Shown here: piece after piece, positions 48,719-59,888 of the stretch
Layout: each line of letters opens with the position of its first letter
Position numbering within the stretch: position 1 is the first letter of the stretch
Assembly: GCF_001411555.2 (NCBI RefSeq)
Contig: NC_049916.1
Location: 8,397,889 to 8,461,888 of the forward strand
DNA: 64,000 nt
Direction of reading: 5' to 3'
From: Juglans regia
Lineage: Eukaryota; Streptophyta; Magnoliopsida; Fagales; Juglandaceae
Translations under genes and position numbers: made by a program
The notes under the pieces: generated by a model
Database searches by the model: none
Told to the model about the DNA's origin: nothing
What the model saw: only the letters and a program-made list of their open reading frames with translations

Positions 48719-49041
48719 TCCTCGTTTGTTTTTACAGATAAAATGAGATGAGTTGAGATTAAAGTTAAAAGTTGAATAAAATATTATTATAATATATTTT
48801 TTTAATATTATTTTTGTTTTGAAATTTAAAAAAGTTGAATTGTTTATTTTATTTTGTATGAGAATTTAAAAAAGTTGTAATGATTAGATGAGATGAGATG
48901 AGTTAAGAGGAGTTGTGAAAACAAAGTTTTGGAATTTAAAAAAGTTGAATTGTTTATTTTATTTTGTATGAGAATTTGAAAAAGTTGTAATAATTAGATG
49001 AGATGAGATGAGTTAAGAGGAGTTGTGAAAACAAACAAGGC
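48719..49041. mobile_element. Tourist-like MITE copy M5 with internal 110-bp duplication
   Basis: Ends ctcgtttgtttttac / gtgaaaacaaacaaggccc are inverted. The right half is present twice: (g/a)aatttaaaaaagttgaattg at 48822 and 48932, 110 bp apart, each followed by the gagatgagatgagttaagagg tract. Confidence 0.82.
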
Positions 49042-49049
49042 CCTTGTGA

Positions 49050-50400
49050 ATAAGGACTTATCTTATTCCAGCTCTTCCAATCATTGAAGGTAGACCAAGA
49101 AACTTCAAAATTTTCCTGTGGATCTAACCCTTGACAACTCCAACAAGTTGTCTTGTAGCTTTTTGCTTGTGTTCCTACTAAATATTTATCAAGAAGCCCT
49201 CTCATAAACTGCTAAAATCCCTTGTAATCTACTCCATTCTAGTAAATTGGCTTTAATGAAGAGTAAGCTGTCATTAGACAAAAAAAAAAAGACCTTTGGA
49301 TAAGAGATACCAAAGTTCTTTTGATAGACTCAAAGGAAGGAAGAACCTTCTTGTAAAATCTGTAAAATGCTTCTGCATACCTTAGCACCTACTGACTGCC
49401 AATGAGATTGAAAGAAACATGCTGCAGATCCGTCTGGCTTTGGGGATTTCATTGCTGACATCTGGAACAAAGCCATTTTTACCTCTTCCTATATAAAATC
49501 TCTGATGAGCTCTTTATTTATATATGCTGTCACTTTGTTCTCAATCACCGTAGTGGAATTGTAAAATGGTTGATAAAAACAGACTTATAGCATCAGGATC
49601 CTGTAGCAAAGTGTCATCCACATCTTCTTCACTTATTCGAATGGGTTTCCTTCAATGGGTTGCACACATAATAATACTTTGAGTTTCGGTCCCCATATCT
49701 TACCAGTCTTGCTTTGCCCTTTGCTTCCATTTTAGATCCTTTTTTGTAGTCCAGCATATTATGTTCGGGTTTTCCTTTATGGTCATAGTAGTGTCAATTC
49801 TTTCTTCCTGCAACTAAGTGTAACACATCTTGGTTCTGTGTAACACATCTTGGTTGAAACATAAGCAACCAAGTTCAGCTTTGCAATCATTAAGTTTTTG
49901 TTTGACTGCTAATAGGTCACCAGCTTGAGCACCTTCTCTATCTCATGTCCTTTGGATCACTTCCTGGCATTCCTCATCTACACTCCAACTTGCTTCATAT
50001 CTCCGCAGCATTATTTTATACTCTTGTTCCCCCTTTCTGAATTGGAAGACATACCAAAAAGGGGTTATGATCTCAGGTTAAAGCTGTATCACTGTTGTTT
50101 GAGTCTGGCCATAATAGATGTCTATTCTTTGGTTGCCACTACTCGATCCCCTTTCTAACTCTTGTTTCGAAAGAAAAGCAAGACCACCACTACTCCCAAC
50201 ACTGTCAATTGCTAGACATTTCACAGTCCATTTTCATCTTTAAACCTTGTACACATCTACTTTGTAACTTTGTCTCCATTAGAAATACTACCATTGTAGA
50301 AAGGACTCGAACTGTTTGAGGGTTTCCAAGCTCCCGATATTTCCAACTTAGGAGACTCATTGGTCCCACCACGGGTGGGAACCAGCCGTAAAAGTTGTGA
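49050..50400 (-). mobile_element. Heavily decayed L1-type LINE fragment
   Basis: On the minus strand the endonuclease start is recognisable at about 50300-50370 (MSLLSWKYRELGNPQTVR, VVFLMETKL). The linker lies at about 49650-49760 (KARLVRYGDRNSKYYY). The RT entry is at 49400-49490 (KMALFQMSAMKSPKPDGS, the GPDG motif with G to K/P changes). The catalytic RT part is missing. Sequence up to about 51100 could be its ORF1, but I cannot confirm it. Confidence 0.72.
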
Positions 50401-51272
50401 AATAAGCTCTCCTATTCTCATTTGACATGATCACTTAGTCAAGTTCCTACAATCTTGTGTCATATGAGGACTCGTATCTTTACTCGTGCTCTTTCTTTTT
50501 ACATCTCTTAACCCCTTGATTCTTTTGGTTTCTACCCTTCAAATCCTCCACTACATCAACTTGACTCTCTCTGTAGGATCTATAATAGAAGGCTTTAATT
50601 GGTTATTATTAATCAAATCACGTAGACTTTTCTCAGAATCTATAATTGGAACATACACATCAGAAAAATATTCTCACCCACAGCAGAGAAAGTGAAACCC
50701 CCACCAAGCTTTCATACTTTACTCGTGGTTGTTTTGACGATATCTTTATTCATCAATTTATATTAGAAATTAATCTTCCAAATAGGCAAATCGATATTTG
50801 AGTTACGTATAAGTCTTGGGTATCCGAAAAATTTTCTGGTTTCCCAATCTAAGTTAGTGCATTCCAAGCACTTGCCATCCATCCTAGAACCAAATGCAAA
50901 GTTCCAAATTTTGATTTATGTTTTATCAACTTTTTTTTCCTTTTTTAGTCCTCAAGTGAATTTTACGATCTGATGGTTGGAAATTGAGTACATCTACTTC
51001 AAGTTGTCTTTATGTAAACTTTGAACAATTTAAGTGGCATCAAAAGACACTCATACCTGTGAAATTTACAATATTCGAATATTGTCATTCTTAGAAGAAA
51101 AATTAAGAGATGCTAACGGGTTTTGTTTGATGATGTGTGCGAGAAGATTTTGGAAAACCTGATAATTTCGAGTAAAAATTAAAGGAGAGGAATTTCAACT
51201 TGTTTGATTTGGATGCTTTTGCTAATTTTGCTGTTTCTGGAAGTTACAAGGGCTTCCAAGCTTTCGAAATAT

Positions 51273-51496
51273 GGCCCCGTTTGGATTTAGAATATGTTTC
51301 ATCTCATTTCATCATTATAATTTTTTCAAATTCTCACATAAAATATAATAAACAATTCAACTTTTTCAAATCTCAAATCAACTTTTTCAAATCCTAAAAT
51401 AATAATAATATTAAAAAATAATATCCTATCAATATTTTTTTTTAATTTTCATCTTTCATCTAAAACAATCTAATCTCATCTTTGAATCCAAACCAG
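51273..51496. mobile_element. Tourist-like MITE copy M6
   Basis: Ends ggccccgtttggat / atccaaaccag, core catctcatttcatcattataattttttc, TTA on the right flank and TAT on the left. Confidence 0.8.
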
Positions 51497-52526
51497 TTAG
51501 TTGTTGCTCTATATACAGCTCTTATTCACATTTGGTCACTTTGTTTGTTGGAGATGAAAGACACTACTTTTTTACACAAACTTTAAGTACATATATATGG
51601 TCCTACTGACTTTCAATCATGTCTTTTATGTTGCTTCATCTACAACTCACCAGGATACTTACCTTTTGCCAATCTTCTAAACGACAATAAAATTTTCATG
51701 GCCTCGACAAAAGAAATTTGTACAGAGTCTTCACCCCAAGTTCAGATTGAACACCATTGTTCAAAAATCACAAGGTGGCAACTTCATTGTGGATGAAGAA
51801 ATATTTTTGGGTACTTATATATTCTCAAATATTCTGAAGATATCTCATTACTATTTATTATTTTATTATTACTTTTCACCTACTTTTCATTACTATTCAC
51901 TATCATTCAATATTCTATTATTACTTTTTTACTACTATTTACAGAATATCTGAGAATACCTCAATATCCAAATGCAACCTACTTGGTTCGCCCGGTTCGC
52001 ACTTATCAGAAAGACTAGGCAGTTATCACAGCTTATGTACTGTGTCACAACTTAAAAGAAATTAGCTCAAAAGCAAGAGCACATATTATTCTCAGTAATA
52101 AGAAAAGCTTCCCAACCCTCAGATTCATAATATCTATTGCCAAAATCACATAGGTACAACCGCATATGTTTACCAGTACATGTTTATCAGTCAAATATTA
52201 TAAGAATACAGAGATATGTGAAGCAATCAATTTCCTTTCAACTACAAAATCATACAACAAAGAAACTTAAGCATCTATGTAATAACTGCACATCAATTGC
52301 CCCATTTTCTGTGCAAGCATAAGAAAGAAGTCATACAGAGGCAAGAAGAATGAAGGAACTCCAAATGGCCGTAAAACAGACAATGAGGCTCAGTTGACAA
52401 GTTGCTGTAACTTCTTGTCAATAAAATTTGGTGAAGCTTTCCTATTTCTGCCTCAATTTTCTGTACAAACAGATGAACAAATTGTGGATACATGAACCCA
52501 GACACTAGGGAGTTCCTATCTTTTCT
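51497..52526. other. 3' flank of the RING gene
   Basis: No coding region recognised. 51830-51960 is a tract of repeated tactatt/cattact. The 3' UTR of the minus-strand RING gene should occupy part of 52100-52526. I see no certain polyadenylation signal. Confidence 0.45.
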
Positions 52527-55500
52527 TCATACCTGTTCACTTCCCTTGAGAATGTTAAACTTGCACAGTGGACATGTTGCATTCATCTTCAGCCATTTCA
52601 CAATACATGTAGAATGGAAATGATGGTTGCAGGGAAGAGCATGGAGCTCTGCTCCATCCTCATATGAGGTGAGACATATACAGCATTCCTGGAAAAAGAA
52701 ACCGTCAAAACCAAAATCTTAAAGAGAAAATGAATTCTTTTATGAAATAAAATTGTTGGGGTGTTCGCAATTTAACTACTTTTAAAAGAAAGTCGGTCAA
52801 TAGTAAATCCATGGCCATCATTGGCACAAAAATGAAGATCCTTCATACATGACCAACATCCAAGTCCTAAATGTGCTTTTGCATAAGGCTAATCAGTTCA
52901 AGTGTCTCAATATTGGCATACATATCCAACAAAAGATATTGAAGAATGGGAACTCCCACCACTTATAAACCAAAATGGGCAGAATTTCTGATCAAATATA
53001 TAAAAAGGTGATATTCCACAGAAACTGTAATGCAATTGTGAAAAAATACCATTTTCATGAAAAAACAATATAATACCGGATCACTTATCATTAAAAACAA
53101 AATAAAAAATACCGCATCCTCAGGTAGAAGTAATTGTTCATTTGCCAGATATCCACTGTTCGTTTCTACGGGAACCATTGACCCTGCTCCCCCACTAGGC
53201 TTTTCCACAGTGCTTAATACTTGGAATCTATATTTTGGAAGTATACTGAGATCTGCTTCTGATGCTCCTTCCTATTTTATCACATAAGAAACAACATTAA
53301 TCAGTTACAAGAATTTATTTCAGAACTTGATCACAGTTAATAGTTCTTTCTTCATACCTGTCCTGCAACAGCATAAAGAATTGCAATTATGCATGGCAAA
53401 CAGCAACAGAGAGCAATTCCAATCAAACATGCCAAAACAACACAAAAGATCGCAAAGAAGACATCAAATGCCAGGAAAACAACAGCCAACCTGCAAAAAT
53501 TCAGAATCAGAGATCCCTCTGCAAAAAATGTAACACGCATCATTGAGAGAGAGAGAGAGAGAGAGGCATAAAAATGGATCTATAATATATCTAAAGGGAC
53601 TATGGTTCTATTATAAAAATACACCCGAGGAATTCTTCTCTGCTTCTAGAAAGTAATACTTTCCTTGACGAATCATGGCACATTACAGCAAGAGAACTGA
53701 AATTGTGAGAGATTCGTGGTTTTTGACAAAATAAAATGCAATTCTTTACACTAAAGGGGAACGAAGCTTAGATCAAACAACGTGTCAATATGAGCTGATG
53801 ACCTGTACCTAAAGTTCCAAAAAAATTAGCAAATTTGTAAACTTAGAATTTGAAAGGAAAAATATTTATATATAATAGTAATAAATAGTGATCCAGAGAT
53901 ATCAGTGGTAGGAGCATACCAGTACAAACGTGGAGCATTTTGCATCAGTTCATCACCACCAGAGACAACCCAATAAAAGCCAACTATCCACCAGAGAAAC
54001 GATGCCATTGTATTCACCGATTCACAACGTTTAGCGAAACTAGGCCAATCACAATCAAATCAGCAAGGGAGGAGAAAATATTTTCATAAAAATTGTAATG
54101 AAGTTACAGATGAGCTTATAACAACAAATGTAATTGCAGATGAGACAGGAAGCACCAAATGAAAATAAAAGTTAACATTATAGCATGCTCTGGCAAGACA
54201 TTTTGCAGCTTTGTCAACTAGGGCAGGGATATACATTGTCACTGATCAGCGTAATTAATGAGTATTCATATTACGGAAAACAGAAGCTACCAGACACCGT
54301 TATCCAATCATAAAGTGCTCTGAAAAGCAGCATCTCCAGCTTAGCCATTGATCGCTTGATGCCTTCAAATTTTAGAGCATTTCCTGCTCTCCAAATGCAT
54401 TGCATGAGATATTAAGGGCATGTTTGGGTAATGAGATGATAATTCTATGAATAGTAGTGAAATGGTTTGAATTAAGATGTTGTATTGAGTTTTGAGAAAT
54501 AAGAGAGAAACAGTTGAATAAAAATATTATAAAGTTAAAAATATTGTTAGAATATAATTTGTGATTTTTGTTTTGAAATAAAAAGTTGTACTGTTTTTTG
54601 TGTTTTGTTTAGAAGTTTGGAAAAGTTGTAATGATTAGGTAATGATTGGATGAAAAAGTTGAAGATTTGAAATTGAAAAATATTTGTGTATGAGTGATGC
54701 TTGGGAAGGAAATTATGAAAAGTTTTTAGATGAGATGAGATCATCTCACTTTCCAAACAAGCCCTAAAAATGCATTCCTGATCATGCTATCTCAATGCCT
54801 ACCAAAATGCCCTCTCCAACAAGTGACATTTACACAAGTCTTATGTATAACATACTTGTGCAAAAACAGCGAAAAGACTAGTGACCAAGACTCCTTAGCA
54901 CTAGGAGAATGCAACATAGAGTCCCATCACCACTAAAGACCCCTTCTGCTCATGCTAGCTCCTCTTTCTTTCATCATTGATCTTCTCGCTACGAGAATCT
55001 TTCCCAATGCCAGCAACCAGCCAAAATAACTAACAAATGCTTTTCAAGGAAAACTACATCCAATCTCCTTCTTAGTACTTGATATCATGTTCGAACGTCA
55101 AACTTACAACTCTTTCAAGTGATCAAGCGCCTCTATCACTGCATTTCTTTTATAATGTAAGATTTTTTTTTTTACAAGTAAGAAAAAATTATTGATCCTC
55201 ATAATTAGGCAAAGCCCAAGTACACAGGTAGTATACAAGAGAGATATACCTAATTACAGCCTACTAACAAAGAAAGAAGCATACAAATCGTTAAAATTAG
55301 CCCCCTCTAATACAATAGCCTTAGCCCAAAGTAACAAAGATTGGTAAAAAAGTCTCTAATACCCCCCGCCCCCCAAAAGCATTCTCTTCAAAGCATCGTC
55401 CATTCCTCTCATTCCATATGCTAATGTAAGAATTTTTATAATAGCAATCTCGGCGAAGCCCAAATGCATAGAACATATAAAAGAGAAGACACCTAGTTAG

Positions 55501-58500
55501 GATGAAGAGGGACAAATAGATACAAGGAACTCATGAACATTAAGACCGTTAAAATTTATAGCCATTGTCCAAAGAAATAATGTCTTGAGAAAAAGACTTC
55601 TAAGCTCATCCACGGACCATTCTTTGTATTTGAAGCTCCGGTTATTTCGTTTCCTCCAATCTATCACTGCATAATTATGGTTTCCCACAAAATGCTAGAA
55701 AACACCAACTCATTCTCAACCCAACACTGCCCTAACAAAACCATGGTACAGTGAAATTTTATTTTTGATAAGTAAATATAAACAAATAGCACTGTTGCAC
55801 CATGGTACAGTGAAATTTACCAATGGAACACTCCATAAAAACCAACACAACTGTAAAATGCAATTAAAAAGCTCCAAAAAAGTTTTTAATGGAGTCTTCC
55901 CTCACCAATAAATTATTTTTTTGAATCAGTAAACAAGAATTGAATTGATGATATAAATAAGCATAAATCAAGTACACAGGACATATACAAGAGCGACACC
56001 AAAGCAAGAGTGTCCAGCAATACAAGAAAATTATGGCTATCTTGATTTATCTTGTTCACCACCCACAACCTCAATATGGGAGACATGACAATGTTGGTTT
56101 TAAGGCTATCTTGATTTAAGTTGGTTTGGGCACAAGCACTGACCCTATGATCAACATAGAAATGTCTCTACCTAACATGCACTTTTATACTAGCGAAAAA
56201 CTTACTGCAAATTTTTTCCCCAAGGATGCTCCCTTTTTAGGTCCTTTTACTTTTATCTCTCATTCTTTCCATGAACCAGTCACCAGTGTAAACGATAACA
56301 CCCTTCCACACACTTCTCCCTTTCTTCTCTCTTTCTTTACACTCTTGATAAGTGGGGCAATTTATTAAGGCGCAAAGGGGTACAACCCACTGTACATGAG
56401 AGACATACAGGAAAAAGCACTCAATTAGGGAGAAGAATATTTCTTCACTCTTGCAGAGTATTTTTTTTTTCCTTCTCTCAGACTCCGCTCATTGAGGACT
56501 TACTAACACCATCTATAGCAGATAACCTTTCTATTGTGATTTTCTTTTGACACTTGGATGACTCATTATTGAAGGGATCTTAGAAACTAGAATACCATTG
56601 CAAGCTTTCCTCTGATGCACAAAGTCTGCCACCAAGACATCTTCTAGGTCCCAGTCGAAAAATTGGTTGGAAGGAAAACTTTGTAAAGGATATTTCTACA
56701 CCAATTCTAATACCAAAAGAGGTCTAAGATTTTTCACATTATTCTTTTTTTTTTTTTTGTATAAGAGATAAATATTATATATATGAATGAAGTAGACAAA
56801 GTCCTTGTACACAGGAAGTATATAGAAGGACCCCTAATTACATTCTAAAAGCGATAAATTAAAGACAAGAAATCATGAACATTATCCTCATGCAATACAA
56901 TAGCGGAAAACCAGCACATTAAAGTATGGAGAAAAAAATTCTTCAACTCGGCCATTGTGCATTCCTTATCTTCAAAGCATCGAGCATTCTTTTCTGTCCA
57001 AATGCACCACATAATGCACAACGGAATCTTCCACACTACAATCACTTGATGACAACCTTGCATCTTTCTCCAACAACCCAACAAATCCACCACCCTCATA
57101 GGCATAACCCAAGCAACATCAACCCTTTGAAAAGTCTCATCCCACAACACCCTAGTTACCTCACAGTGTAATAAGAGGTGGTCCACATATTCTCCATTCT
57201 TTTTACACATGTAACATCAATCCATCACTACACATCCTCTCTTCCTCAAATTGTTCGGGATCAATATCTTCCCAAGAGTAGCATTCCAAACAAAAAAAGC
57301 TACTTTAAAAGGCACACGAATCCTCCAAATATTCTTCCAGGGGAACGGAGTATGCTCGTGTTGTCAAGATGTTATAATACGCCTTCACTGTACATATCTT
57401 ATGATCATAAGACCTCTACGTCAATCTATCTCTATGTGCCCTATAAGTCCCCATAGAATATAGTAGGCTAAAAAAATCTGAAACAATAGATAATTCTCAG
57501 TCATGGAAATCCCTAATAAAAAGAATGTTCCACTGATGCGCACCAAAAACTTTCAAATTCCACTTCTTCAAGTCTTATTTCAGTGCCTTCAACTTACTTG
57601 CAAGAATGTAACTTGGAGTACCAATAAATTGATATGAAGACCACCAAGCACCCACCCTCTCTACAAACTCATCCGCTGTTAACCACATGTTTTCAAACTT
57701 AAAATACTGACGCCCCCTGTGAATACCCCCACAATCCAAAAGGATAGGGAAATGATCTGAACTAACTTGAGCTAACCATTTCTGACTTACTTCCGGATAG
57801 TGAGCTTCTCACGAAGGAGATACAAGGAATCTATCCAATCTCGACCAAACCCACCCGTTTGACCACGTGTACTCACCCCCACCAGGGGGAGATCCATGAG
57901 GTCCATATCAAAAATAAACTCGGAGAATTCTTCCATGGCCACCGAATACCGATAATGTCCTGATCGTTCACTAGGAAAACGAGTAATGTTAAAATCACCC
58001 TCCATACACCATGACACATCCCATAAGGAATAAAAACTCACCAACTTCTCCCACAATCTTCTCCTATCCCTATCCACATTAGGACCATAGGAGCCTACAA
58101 ATGCCCATTCTCATCCATCAACCACATTTTTTAATAGAGTCGCAACCGAGAAATCTCCAATACACTCCTCAATCAACTCAACCACTCTTTTATCCCATAT
58201 AAGTAACACTCTACCTGAGGCTCCCAAAGAGGTCAAATAAGTCATGCGTGCACCCCCATAAACTTCGCACAATTTTCCTATCAATGAATCACAACTTTAT
58301 TTCTTAAAAACACACCACATTACCCTTCCATATCCGTAATAATGATTTAATACGAAGGCGTTTATTGCGATCATTGAGCCCCGTACATTCCATGATAGAA
58401 TCAAAACCAAGACGTTTAATTGAGTACGAAATTCCAATTCCACTTGAGAAAATAAATAGCAATCCCAAAATCAAAAACTCGATCTGAAAAGTGTAATAAA

Positions 58501-59026
58501 AGTCGCAAAAAGAAAGCACTCACCTGGACCGGCTGAAACTCGCGGAGACCCTGTCGACGCCATGCTCCTCGTCCTCGCTATCGTTGGCTTCCCCCCCAGC
58601 CTCCACCTGATTCTCATCGTCCGTAGTAGACAACCTCCGCGTGTTCCTACTGCGATACTCCAACCAGACGAGCACGACGTGCACGGCGCACTGCAGCGCA
58701 TAGCCGCAGATCCAGAGCCGAATGGGCGTGTTGGGACGCTCTTCCAAAGTGCAAAGAAGCATGACGGCGGAGACGACAACGAAGGCGGTGTTCCACATCA
58801 TGTCGAGGGCTACGACGGGCTTGGAGTAACCCCAGTCGGCGCGGCGCTCCTCCAAGTGGCGGGCGGCGGTTTCACGGACGAGCATGGAGGGGCCTCGGCG
58901 GCCGGATGCGCGGCCGAGGAGGGTGGCGAGGGTGGCAGGGCGGGCGGGGGAGGGGGGAGAGTCGGAGTCACCCTGGCGGGGACGGAGGAGAGGGGCGTTG
59001 GAGTCGGAAGAGGACTGGGTCGACAT
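52527..59026 (-). CDS. RING-H2 E3 ubiquitin-protein ligase, four-TM, At1g12760/At4g11680-like
   Basis: Five exons on the minus strand: 59026-58524, 54039-53920, 53490-53358, 53271-53113, 52688-52527. All introns are GT-AG and the lengths (503, 120, 133, 159, 162) sum to 359 codons with stop, so 358 residues, normal for the family. The start [14 protein letters not shown] fits the family. An in-frame upstream extension to 59284 exists but looks like leader. Predicted membrane segments: [20 protein letters not shown] and [18 protein letters not shown] in exon 1, [12 protein letters not shown] in exon 2, and [20 protein letters not shown] plus the [14 protein letters not shown] end in exon 3. 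Exon 5 has a C3H2C3 RING-H2 ([25 protein letters not shown]) with all eight zinc ligands. It would act at a membrane, passing ubiquitin from an E2 to unknown targets. Intact reading frame. Intron 1 (4484 bp) is crowded with LINE and MITE DNA. Confidence 0.94.
54416..54764. mobile_element. Tourist-like MITE copy M7 in RING gene intron 1
   Basis: 349 bp, ends gggcatgtttgg / ccaaacaagccc, perfect TAA duplication (54413-54415 and 54765-54767). Longer than the other copies. Interior has the gaattaagatgttg and gattaggtaatgatt tracts. Confidence 0.88.
55163..55421 (-). mobile_element. 5'-truncated LINE tail nested in another LINE tail
   Basis: Poly-T at 55163-55174, shared tail motif (ttaggcaaagcccaagtacac, tatacaagagagatatacc), then 3' coding-like sequence to 55421. 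taatgtaaga occurs at 55153-55162 and 55422-55431 as the target duplication. It lies inside the next LINE piece, in RING gene intron 1. Confidence 0.85.
55432..55700 (-). mobile_element. Older LINE 3' fragment hosting the previous insertion
   Basis: It continues with ttataatagcaatctcggcgaagcccaaatgc and gaagacacctagttagg, then the LINE 3' coding end on the minus strand ([20 protein letters not shown]..., ending before 55690). Same orientation as the RING gene. Confidence 0.75.
55760..55798 (-). mobile_element. 39-bp LINE tail with a perfect 20-bp target duplication
   Basis: accatggtacagtgaaattt occurs at 55740-55759 and 55799-55818. Between them are only 39 bases opening with tatttttgataagtaaat, the extreme 3' end of the local LINE family. 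Confidence 0.88.
55915..56440 (-). mobile_element. Two further LINE tail fragments
   Basis: 55915-56030 has a T run and the tail signature (aaatcaagtacacaggacatatacaagagcgacacc). 56345-56440 has gataagtggggcaatttatt and ctgtacatgagagacatacagg, flanked by similar tttctttacactcttg / atttcttcactcttg. Confidence 0.6.
56742..58470 (-). mobile_element. LINE with internal deletion in RING gene intron 1, sense orientation
   Basis: Poly-T and tail at 56742-56860. The RT zinc-binding domain is at 56870-57210 ([17 protein letters not shown] with the CX5-HX4-C ligands, then [20 protein letters not shown]). Endonuclease parts lie at 57787-58077 ([19 protein letters not shown]) and 58300-58460 ([14 protein letters not shown]). 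The RT catalytic region between is missing. It reads on the same strand as the RING gene. Confidence 0.85.
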
Positions 59027-59300
59027 GGCTAGAGAGAGGGAAGAGGGTGCACCGTTGCGGTGGAAGTAGCAGAAGAAGAAGAAGAAGAGAGGGGCAAGGG
59101 GAGCATCAGTACTTGTTTTGTGTGTTACCAAACCACAAAGTCGAGGTTCCGGAAGTCTTTCGTTGGCGTTGAATGGTAGATACACATACATACGCCTCAT
59201 TTCTTTCTTTCTTTTCTTTTTATTTCTTTTCATTTGATTTGCGGGTGGGTGGCCCACCGTGGCCGTGGAGCAACGGAACACCACCTTCCCCCCTCTTTTA
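59027..59300 (-). promoter_or_regulatory. RING gene 5' leader and proximal promoter
   Basis: Upstream of the ATG on the minus strand: a ctcttcttcttc-type pyrimidine tract (59063-59093) and, farther, a purine-rich aaagaaagaaa tract (59200-59240). No clear TATA box is seen. Confidence 0.45.
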
Positions 59301-59888
59301 CTTTGTTTTTGTTGTCATAGGGGTATTTTCGTCAATCCATCATAGCAGACGAACTCATCTTTGTTTTTAATTATTTTATTACGAGTATTTGTTATTCTAA
59401 AACCTCTTCACCATGCTTATTACGTTTTCAACTTAAAATTAGAATTGAGCAGGTCGAAAATGTCATGTATCGCTTTCCAGCCACCCGAGTGATGTACGCG
59501 CCCACCAATAGTTTAGAGATGAGAATTGCTACAGATAAAAAAAAATTATACAAAATAAACTTACAAGCTGATGTGATTTTATGAAATTTATTAAATCTAC
59601 TTTAAAATAAAAATAACTTTACAATTTGACGTATTATATCAAACCACATCAGTATATAAATTTACTTTTATGTAATTCCTTTGTAACTAAAATATTTTCC
59701 TTTAGAGATTGTCGATTTACAACCAAGAGCATCATTTCAAATGGACCAACACATGAGCTACATGTGTTGTATCGCTCGACTCTTTGGTCTCATATTTTTT
59801 AAAAAATGTATTCATCACCCTTTCACTATTGGTGCATGAGCCTCATGTTCCGATATAGTGTTGCATCGATAAATGTCGTGCAACACTT
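59301..59888. other. Intergenic, no gene recognised
   Basis: AT-rich. 59530-59690 resembles short repeats seen at about 21730-21960 and 63360-63420 (gatgtgat...aaattta/ataataaaa tracts), probably a further MITE family. No ends were defined. Confidence 0.4.

Noticed and set aside
53545..53566. GA microsatellite near RING gene exon 3
   Set aside because: It is a real short repeat in intron 2 but has no feature beyond simple sequence.
58562..59172. Long open frames on the plus strand opposite RING gene exon 1
   Set aside because: They are GC-rich antisense shadows of a well-supported exon, with no recognisable domain.
59027..59284. Upstream in-frame start of the RING gene ([10 protein letters not shown]...)
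   Set aside because: The extension is Lys/Phe-rich leader-like sequence. The start MSTQ at 59026 agrees with family members.
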